Shown here: piece after piece, positions 31,564 through 36,819 of the stretch
How positions within the stretch are numbered: position 1 is the first letter of the stretch
How the letters are laid out: each line of letters starts with the position of its first letter
Assembly (NCBI GenBank): GCA_026225295.1
Contig: JAMFSN010000200.1
Coordinates: 1-36,819, forward strand
Length of the DNA: 36,819 nt
Source of the DNA: Frankia alni
Lineage (GTDB): Bacteria > Actinomycetota > Actinomycetes > Frankiales > Frankiaceae
Direction: 5' to 3'
The notes under the pieces: generated by a model
Seen by the model: only the letters and a program-made list of their open reading frames with translations
The model's database searches: none
Told to the model about the DNA's origin: nothing
Translations under genes and position numbers: made by a program

Positions 31564-32291
31564 CCCGCCTGACGGCCTGGACGGACCGCCCGCCGGTGGC
31601 GGTGGCCCTCGACGCACCCGACGCCGCCACCGCCGTGGACTGGGCGCGGGCCGTGGCGCCCCACGTGGCGGTGCTGAAGATCGGGCTGGAGTTGTTCTAC
31701 CGGTCCGGTCCGGCCGTGGTCGAGGCGATCCGGGCGCTGCCCGAGGCGGCCGGCGTGGAGATCTTCCTCGACCTGAAGCTCCACGACATTCCGAACACGG
31801 TCGCCGGCGGGGTGGCCTCGGCGGCCCGGCTGGGGCCGCGGTTCCTGACCGTCCACGCGGCCGGTGGGACGGCCATGATGCGCGCCGCGGCCGACGCCGC
31901 GGCGGCGGTCGACCCCGGTCTGGAGATCACCGGCGTGACGGTGTTGACATCACTGGAAAGTGCCGATCTGGACGCGATCGGCCTGGTCGGACCCCCTGCC
32001 GAGGCCGTCCGTCGACTGGCCCTCCTGGCCGTTCATGCAGGTGCACGTGCATTGGTCTGTAGCCCGAAAGAGGTGTCGAAGGTCCGCGCGGAGGTCGGTC
32101 CCGATGTGACTCTCATCACGCCGGGGATCCGTCCGGCGGGGTCGCAGGCCGACGACCAGGCCCGGGTCGCCCCTCCTGAGCAGGCCATTTCCGATGGCGC
32201 GGACCTCCTCGTGGTCGGCCGTCCGATCACCCGGGCCGCGGATCCGGGCGCCGCCGCAGCGGCCATCGCCACCCTCTGCTCAGACCACTAA
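31560..32291 (+). CDS. pyrF: Orotidine 5'-phosphate decarboxylase, type I
   Basis: The protein has 243 residues. The catalytic D-x-K-x-x-D is D71-K73-D76 in [12 protein letters not shown]. Other E. coli/Bacillus-type blocks are [45 protein letters not shown] and VVGRPITRA. Streptomyces and mycobacteria usually carry the longer type II enzyme; the short form resembles what I recall from Frankia. The start ATG overlaps the carB stop. An in-frame extension inside carB (from 31440) is a shadow. It is the last gene of the pyr operon. Confidence 0.96.
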
Positions 32292-32306
32292 AACCCGCTT
32301 TGACCT

Positions 32307-32322
32307 GCAAAGACGCCTTTGC
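32307..32322. terminator. Small hairpin after pyrF
   Basis: GCAAAG-ACGC-CTTTGC (6-bp arms) begins 16 bp after the pyrF stop. It could be part of the pyr operon terminator together with the dyad at 32367-32384. Confidence 0.4.
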
Positions 32323-32366
32323 GTACCACCGGTGGTCCGAGGGTGGTCCCGGTCGGTGTACCGGTC

Positions 32367-32384
32367 GGTGACGCCCGCGTCACC
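32367..32384. terminator. Second hairpin after pyrF
   Basis: GGTGACG-CCCG-CGTCACC has perfect 7-bp arms in the pyrF-mihF gap. Another dyad, GTCCGG-AGGTTT-CCGGAC, follows at 32418-32435. No gene is seen between 32292 and 32556. Confidence 0.4.
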
Positions 32385-32512
32385 CGGATCGTCGGCCGGT
32401 CCGCCGACCGGACCGGAGTCCGGAGGTTTCCGGACATGCCACGCGAGGGACAGCTCGCGGTGTCAGGCTCGCCGATTCCGCGACACAGTGGACCGAAGGG
32501 TCGTTTACTCGC

Positions 32513-32518
32513 TAGTTT
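32513..32518 (+). promoter_or_regulatory. Possible -10 box of mihF
   Basis: TAGTTT fits TAnnnT and would start transcription near 32525, giving a leader of about 32 nt that contains the strong GAGGAGG ribosome-binding site (32543-32549). No clear -35. Confidence 0.35.
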
Positions 32519-32556
32519 TCGCCCGCCGAGATCATCCGAAACGAGGAGGCGTAACC

Positions 32557-32874
32557 GTGCCCCTGCCGCCCCTGACGCCCGAACAGCGGGCGGCCGCACT
32601 TGAGAAGGCCGCGCTGGCTCGAAAGCTGCGCGCGGAGCTCAAAGAGCGGCTGAAGAAGTCCGGAACGACGTTGTCAGCCGTCCTTACGTTGGCCGAGACT
32701 GACGAGATCGTCGGCAAGATGAAAGTTTCCGCTGTATTGGAAGCACTGCCCGGCGTCGGTCGGGTCCGTGCGGCGCGAATCATGGAACGGCTGGAGATCA
32801 GCCCGAGTCGCCGGCTGCGGGGTCTCGGTGCCAAGCAGCGGGCCGCGTTGACCGCCGAGTTCGCCACGGACTGA
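32557..32874 (+). CDS. mihF: Actinobacterial integration host factor (mIHF)
   Basis: This 105-residue nucleoid protein is specific to actinobacteria and unrelated to proteobacterial IHF. A helical N-terminal half (LTPEQRAAALEKAALARKLRAELKERLKKSG, in parts) precedes a helix-two-turn-helix DNA-binding core with the LPGVGRVRAARIMERLEISPSRRLRGL region near residues 68-95. In mycobacteria it is essential and was found as a host factor for phage L5 integration. GTG 32557 follows GAGGAGG; upstream codons in frame lie in the leader. It is followed by gmk and rpoZ, as in mycobacteria, but without intervening PE/PPE genes. Confidence 0.96.
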   Translation: MPLPPLTPEQRAAALEKAALARKLRAELKERLKKSGTTLSAVLTLAETDEIVGKMKVSAVLEALPGVGRVRAARIMERLEISPSRRLRGLGAKQRAALTAEFATD

Positions 32875-32952
32875 GTCGGTCGGTCACGAGGGCCGAAGGC
32901 GGCGCCATCATGTTCTTCGCGCGCCGCCGGAGGCCGTGGACCGAGCAACTCT

Positions 32953-33000
32953 GACGGGCCCGGCCGGCCGGCGCTTCCTGGTCGGTCGGCCGGACCCGTC
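32953..33000. terminator. Hairpin between mihF and gmk
   Basis: Arms 32953-32965 and 32988-33000 pair at 12 of 13 positions (one mismatch, 32959/32994) around a 22-nt loop that can itself pair further. It would separate the abundant mihF mRNA from gmk. A 14-codon frame at 32910-32954 lies just before it and is probably chance. Confidence 0.5.
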
Positions 33001-33035
33001 GGGGCCGGGCCGCCCCGGTTTGCTAGACATTCCCC

Positions 33036-33587
33036 ATGGGGAGTCGGCTCACCGTTCTGTCCGGGCCCTCGGGCGTCGGGAAGGGCACCGTGGTGGCGGC
33101 GGTCCGCCGCCGGCACCCCGAGGTCTGGGTCTCGGTCAGTGTCACCACCCGTAAGCCCCGGCCCGGCGAGGTCGACGGCGTCGAATACCACTTCGTCGAC
33201 GGCGACGTTTTCGCCCACCTGGCCAAGGCCGGGGATCTGTTGGAGCACGCGAACTTCGCGGGCAATTCCTACGGGACGCCGCGCGCGCCGCTGATCGAGC
33301 GGCTTGCGGCCGGTACCCCGTGCCTGCTGGAGATCGAGCTGCAGGGGGCGCGCCAGGTGCGTGCGTCGCAGCCCGACGCGCGGTTCGTCTTCCTGGTCGC
33401 GCCGAGTTGGGATGAACTGGTCCGCCGTCTGGTCGGCCGGGACACCGAGGCCCCGGCGGTGGTGGAGCGGCGCCTGGCCCGGGCCCGGGTCGAACTCGAG
33501 GCCGAGGCCGAGTTCGACGAGGTGGTCGTGAACGACACGGTGGATGCCACCGCCGACCGCTTGGTAGCCTTCATGTTCGAGGGTTGA
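33036..33587 (+). CDS. gmk: Guanylate kinase
   Basis: The protein has 183 residues and phosphorylates GMP (and dGMP) to the diphosphate. P-loop GPSGVGKGT is at 10-18; the GMP-binding region contains [21 protein letters not shown] and NFAGNSYGT; the lid/ATP region contains [20 protein letters not shown]. Length is normal. ATG 33036 is immediately before the first strand; the Shine-Dalgarno is weak. Confidence 0.97.
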   Translation: MGSRLTVLSGPSGVGKGTVVAAVRRRHPEVWVSVSVTTRKPRPGEVDGVEYHFVDGDVFAHLAKAGDLLEHANFAGNSYGTPRAPLIERLAAGTPCLLEIELQGARQVRASQPDARFVFLVAPSWDELVRRLVGRDTEAPAVVERRLARARVELEAEAEFDEVVVNDTVDATADRLVAFMFEG

Positions 33588-33711
33588 CCAGCGGCTGCGG
33601 GTGCGATATCGCCGCCCCGGGCAGCCCCCGTCACCGGATCCCGCATCCCGCGGATTCACTCGTAGCCCGACGGACCAGCTGGTTCGTTCGGCGACAGACC
33701 GGAAGGACACC

Positions 33712-33996
33712 GTGTCCGGCACCGTCGCACAGCCTGAGGGCATCACCAACCCGCCGATCGACGAGCTGCTCGAGGCCACCGACTCGAAGTACAGCCTCGT
33801 CATCTACGCGGCCAAGCGGGCCCGTCAGATCAACGCCTACTACTCGCAGCTCGGCGAAGGCCTGCTGGAGTACGTCGGCCCGCTGGTCGAGACGACCAAC
33901 GCCCAGGAGAAGCCGCTGTCGATCGCGCTCCGCGAGATCAACGCCGGCCTGCTCACCCACGAGACGGTCGCGGACCCGCTCCCCGACGCCTCCTGA
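33712..33996 (+). CDS. rpoZ: RNA polymerase omega subunit
   Basis: The protein has 94 residues. It contains the omega core [32 protein letters not shown], followed by [23 protein letters not shown]. It assists folding and assembly of the beta-prime subunit and, in some bacteria, forms part of the (p)ppGpp site. GTG 33712 is preferred because GGAAGGA (33701-33707) precedes it and the family starts here; an ATG-like frame from 33601 would add 37 unrelated residues. coaBC follows after 11 bp. Confidence 0.96.
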   Translation: MSGTVAQPEGITNPPIDELLEATDSKYSLVIYAAKRARQINAYYSQLGEGLLEYVGPLVETTNAQEKPLSIALREINAGLLTHETVADPLPDAS

Positions 33997-34007
33997 GGCG
34001 GCCCGGC

Positions 34008-35414
34008 GTGTCGCAGGCCGGTGGCGGCGGGCCGGGAGCCGTCTTCGCCGGCGGCGGGCCGGGAGCCGTCTTCGCCGGCGGCGGGCCGGGAGCCGTCTCC
34101 GTCTCCGTCGGCGGCGGGCCGGAGACCGGGCCCGCGGGTCCCGCGCGGCCCCGGGTCGTGCTCGGTGTCTCCGGCGGCATCGCGGCCTACAAGGCCGTGG
34201 AGGTGCTCCGGCAGCTGACCGAGTCCGGCCACGACGTCCAGGTGGTACCGACCGCCGCCGCGCTGCGTTTCGTCGGCGAGCCGACCTGGGCGGCCCTGTC
34301 CGGACATCCGGTGGCCACCGACGTGTGGACCGACGCCGACGCGGTGCGGCACGTCCGTCTCGGTCGCGAGGCCGACCTGGTGCTGGTCGCCCCGGCCACC
34401 GCCGACCTGATGGCCCGGGCCGTCGCCGGCCGCTCCGACGACCTGCTCACCGCCACGCTGCTGACCGCCCGCTGCCCGGTCGTGTTCGCGCCCGCGATGC
34501 ACACCGAGATGTGGGAGCACCCGGCCACCCGGGCCAACGTGGCCACCCTGCGTGAGCGGGGCGTCCTGGTCATCGAGCCGGCCGTGGGCCGGCTGACCGG
34601 CGCTGACTCCGGGGCCGGGCGGTTGCCCGAACCGGTCGAGATCGCCGCGTTCGCCCGGGCCGTGCTGGCCCGGGGCCCGGCCGGGGTCCGGGCCGACCTG
34701 GCCGGTCGGCGGGTCGTCGTGAGCGCCGGTGGGACCCGCGAGCACCTCGACCCGGTGCGCTTCCTCGGAAACTCCTCCAGCGGCCGGCAGGGCTACGCGC
34801 TGGCCCGGGCGGCCGCCGCCCGCGGCGCCGAGGTGGTGGTGGTGGCGGCCAACGTCGCCCTGCCCGACGTGGCCGGCGTGACCACCGTGCCCGTCGTCTC
34901 CGCGGCCCAGCTGCGCGACGCCGTGCTGGCCGCGGCCAAGGACGCCGACCTGGTCGTGATGGCCGCGGCGGTCGCGGACTTCCGCCCGGCCGACCCCCGG
35001 GCCCACAAGATCAAGAAGACCGACGGCGCGCCGGCCCCGGTGGTCCTGCTGCCCACCGCCGACGTGCTGGCCGAACTGGTGTCCGATCGGGCCCCGGGTC
35101 AGGTGCTGGTCGGCTTCGCCGCTGAGACCGGCTCGCCGGGCGCGGACGTGGTCACGCTCGGCCGGGCGAAACTGGCCCGCAAGGGGGCTGACCTCATGGT
35201 CGTCAACGAGGTCGGGGACGGGTTGGCGTTCGGCACGCCCGACAACGCAGCCGTCGTCCTGGCCGCCGATGGTGACGAGACTGTCATTCCCCGCACCACC
35301 AAGGAGCTGCTCGCGCACCGGGTCCTGGACCTGGCCCGGGCGAAACTGGCCGGTCAGCCCGATGTGGGCCGAGACACCGGCGCGCGTGTGACCTCTCCTG
35401 CGGAGGGGCTGTAA
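34008..35414 (+). CDS. coaBC: Bifunctional phosphopantothenoylcysteine synthetase/decarboxylase
   Basis: The protein has 468 residues and performs two coenzyme A steps. The N-terminal CoaC flavoprotein domain (about 46-220) has [21 protein letters not shown], the His in [20 protein letters not shown], and PAMHTEMW (the textbook PxMNxxMW with N to H, as in mycobacteria). The C-terminal CoaB domain (about 228-460) has [37 protein letters not shown] and VGFAAET. Residues 1-42 are a Gly-rich leader encoded by a 27-bp tandem repeat. GTG 34008 is uncertain for this reason; a start near residue 45 would also give a full enzyme. Confidence 0.95.
   Translation: MSQAGGGGPGAVFAGGGPGAVFAGGGPGAVSVSVGGGPETGPAGPARPRVVLGVSGGIAAYKAVEVLRQLTESGHDVQVVPTAAALRFVGEPTWAALSGHPVATDVWTDADAVRHVRLGREADLVLVAPATADLMARAVAGRSDDLLTATLLTARCPVVFAPAMHTEMWEHPATRANVATLRERGVLVIEPAVGRLTGADSGAGRLPEPVEIAAFARAVLARGPAGVRADLAGRRVVVSAGGTREHLDPVRFLGNSSSGRQGYALARAAAARGAEVVVVAANVALPDVAGVTTVPVVSAAQLRDAVLAAAKDADLVVMAAAVADFRPADPRAHKIKKTDGAPAPVVLLPTADVLAELVSDRAPGQVLVGFAAETGSPGADVVTLGRAKLARKGADLMVVNEVGDGLAFGTPDNAAVVLAADGDETVIPRTTKELLAHRVLDLARAKLAGQPDVGRDTGARVTSPAEGL
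34023..34103 (+). repeat. 27-bp tandem repeat at the start of coaBC
   Basis: Two identical 27-bp units (34023-34049, 34050-34076) and a third (34077-34103) that diverges over its last bases. They encode GGGPGAVFA-type nonapeptides. A partial fourth copy of the GGCGGCGGGCCGG part follows near 34110. Confidence 0.95.
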
Positions 35415-35425
35415 CAGTTGGCCGC

Positions 35426-35431
35426 TACACT
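35426..35431 (+). promoter_or_regulatory. -10 box of metK
   Basis: TACACT fits TAnnnT; the predicted start near 35438 gives a short leader before AGGGGG (35453-35458) and GTG 35467. The -35 position lies in the end of coaBC and is not convincing. No SAM riboswitch fold is seen in the 52-bp gap. Confidence 0.45.
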
Positions 35432-35466
35432 TTGTTGAACTCTCGCCGACCCCAGGGGGCTTTTCC

Positions 35467-36663
35467 GTGGCGACCCGCCTTTTCACGTCCGAGTCCGTCA
35501 CCGAAGGACACCCGGACAAGATCGCAGACCAGATCAGCGACTCGATTCTGGACGCGATGCTCAAGGACGACCCGCGTAGCCGGGTCGCCGTCGAAACGAT
35601 GCTGACCACCGGCCAGGTGCACGTGGCCGGGGAGGTCACGACCAAGACGTACGTCGACATCGCGTCGATCGTCCGGGAACGTGTCCTGGAGATCGGCTAC
35701 GACTCGTCGGCGAAGGGCTTCGACGGCGCGTCCTGCGGCGTCAGCGTCTCGATCGGTTCGCAGTCGCCCGACATCGCCCAGGGCGTCGACACCGCGCACG
35801 AGGCGCGGGTCGACGGTTCGTCCGAGGACGAGCTGGACCGCCAGGGCGCCGGCGACCAGGGCCTGATGTTCGGCTACGCCAGCGCCGAGACGCCCGAGCT
35901 CATGCCGCTGCCGATCGCGCTGGCCCACCGGCTGGCCCGGCGGCTGTCCCAGGTCCGCAAGGACGGCCAGGTCGGCTACCTGCGGCCCGATGGCAAGACC
36001 CAGGTCACCATCGAGTACGTCGACGGCCAGCCGGTCCGGCTCGACACCGTTGTCGTGTCCTCGCAGCACGCGGCGGACATCGATCTCGACACGCTGCTGA
36101 CCCCGGACATCGCCGAGTACGTGGTCGCGCCGGAGATCGCCACCCTCGACATCGCCACCGACGGTTTCCGCCTGCTGGTCAATCCGACCGGCCGGTTCGA
36201 GATCGGTGGCCCGATGGGTGACGCCGGCGTGACCGGCCGCAAGATCATCGTCGACACGTACGGCGGCATGGCCCGCCACGGCGGCGGGGCCTTCTCCGGC
36301 AAGGACCCGTCCAAGGTCGACCGGTCGGCCGCGTACGCGATGCGCTGGGTGGCCAAGAACGTCGTGGCCGCCGGTCTCGCGACCAAATGCGAGGTCCAGG
36401 TCGCCTACGCGATCGGGAAGGCCCACCCGGTCGGCCTGTTCGTCGAGACCTTCGGGACCGGCACGGTGCCGGACGCCCAGATCCAGGACGCGGTGGTGGC
36501 GGTCTTCGACCTGCGGCCGGCGGCGATCATCCGGGACCTCGACCTGCTGCGTCCGATCTACACCCAGACCGCGGCCTACGGCCACTTCGGCCGGCCCGAG
36601 CTGGACTTCACCTGGGAGGCCACCTCCCGTGCCGACGCGCTCACCCGCGCCGTCAAGGGCTGA
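35467..36663 (+). CDS. metK: S-adenosylmethionine synthetase
   Basis: The protein has 398 residues and makes S-adenosylmethionine from methionine and ATP. Signatures are [19 protein letters not shown] at the start, the [15 protein letters not shown]/methionine loop, the glycine-rich [19 protein letters not shown] loop, and [20 protein letters not shown] at the end. Length is typical. GTG 35467 gives the standard [10 protein letters not shown] start. It is the last intact gene before the degraded contig end. Confidence 0.98.
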   Translation: MATRLFTSESVTEGHPDKIADQISDSILDAMLKDDPRSRVAVETMLTTGQVHVAGEVTTKTYVDIASIVRERVLEIGYDSSAKGFDGASCGVSVSIGSQSPDIAQGVDTAHEARVDGSSEDELDRQGAGDQGLMFGYASAETPELMPLPIALAHRLARRLSQVRKDGQVGYLRPDGKTQVTIEYVDGQPVRLDTVVVSSQHAADIDLDTLLTPDIAEYVVAPEIATLDIATDGFRLLVNPTGRFEIGGPMGDAGVTGRKIIVDTYGGMARHGGGAFSGKDPSKVDRSAAYAMRWVAKNVVAAGLATKCEVQVAYAIGKAHPVGLFVETFGTGTVPDAQIQDAVVAVFDLRPAAIIRDLDLLRPIYTQTAAYGHFGRPELDFTWEATSRADALTRAVKG

Positions 36664-36696
36664 TCGGCTCCACCAGCACGGTACGTCGCAGCGGTG

Positions 36697-36819
36697 TCGG
36701 GGGGGGGGGCGTGGGGGCCCCCCCCCCCCCCCCCGGGTGCGCGGCCCGGGGGGGTCCGGGCCCGGGGGGGGGGGGGGGGCCCGGGCGGGGCCGCCCGGGG
36801 GGCGCGGGGGGGGGGCGGG
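36697..36819. other. Low-complexity G/C homopolymer end, probable sequencing or assembly artefact
   Basis: From about 36697 the sequence is runs of G or C of up to roughly 18 bases with almost no A or T (no A at all after 36720). It is unlike anything else in the window. It is best read as low-quality bases at a contig end; no feature should be called on it. Confidence 0.85.

Noticed and set aside
32910-32954. 14-codon frame between mihF and gmk (MFFARRRRPWTEQL)
   Set aside because: Too short, without Shine-Dalgarno, and its end runs into a terminator-like hairpin.
35415-35466. Possible SAM-sensing riboswitch before metK
   Set aside because: The gap is only 52 bp and shows no SAM-I/II/IV core; a simple promoter and ribosome-binding site explain it.

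Overview
The window is chromosomal DNA from a very GC-rich actinobacterium. By eye it is well above 70 % GC. GTG starts are common, as are ATGA/GTGA stop-start overlaps, and there are actinobacterial markers: mIHF, BldD, DUF948/alaS linkage and a GICFGNQ-type CarA. Gene order matches the mycobacterial/Frankia-type block aroE-aroC-aroK-aroB-aroQ-efp-nusB and pyrR-pyrB-pyrC-(PH-like)-carA-carB-pyrF-mihF-gmk-rpoZ-coaBC-metK. The BldD gene, a Frankia-like AroQ and a type I PyrF point to a Frankiales-like, possibly filamentous lineage; I cannot name a genus. There is no prophage, transposon, CRISPR array or biosynthetic cluster. I do not see a new multi-gene system; most of the window is housekeeping.

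Layout. 1-3.9 kb is a mixed accessory segment: tRNA-Met; a divergent Lrp/AsnC regulator and DUF2000 gene sharing a 19-bp inverted repeat; an LLM-type (F420-class) oxidoreductase coupled to a two-domain DUF427 protein; and a 111-residue protein of unknown function. 4.0-7.4 kb holds gltX (minus strand), a PaaX-family regulator and an FCD/GntR regulator. 8.0-10.3 kb holds rarA, a DUF948 membrane protein and a small partner gene. 10.5-20.3 kb is alaS-ruvX-mltG-aroE-prepilin peptidase, then aroC-aroK-aroB-aroQ. 20.3-21.4 kb is efp-nusB. bldD faces left at 21.6-22.1 kb. 22.4-32.3 kb is the complete UMP-biosynthesis operon, preceded by a recognisable PyrR-binding RNA hairpin whose right arm is the pyrR Shine-Dalgarno sequence. 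32.5-36.7 kb is mihF-gmk-rpoZ-coaBC-metK. From about 36.70 kb the sequence collapses into G/C homopolymers that look like a bad contig end.

How the genes work together. carAB, pyrB, pyrC and pyrF encode four of the six de novo UMP steps (carbamoyl phosphate synthesis, carbamoyl transfer, dihydroorotate formation, OMP decarboxylation); pyrD and pyrE are not here. PyrR can sense uridine nucleotides and act on the leader. aroB, aroQ, aroE, aroK and aroC cover five shikimate-pathway steps; DAHP synthase and EPSP synthase are absent from the window. gltX, alaS, efp, nusB, rpoZ and gmk serve translation, transcription and nucleotide supply.

The most useful observations are the PyrR hairpin, the roughly 200-residue acidic tail on CarB, the Lrp/DUF2000 operator, a 26-codon ORF bridging carA and carB, and a recurring pattern of short perfect tandem duplications (14-27 bp, often 18 bp) across coding and intergenic DNA.
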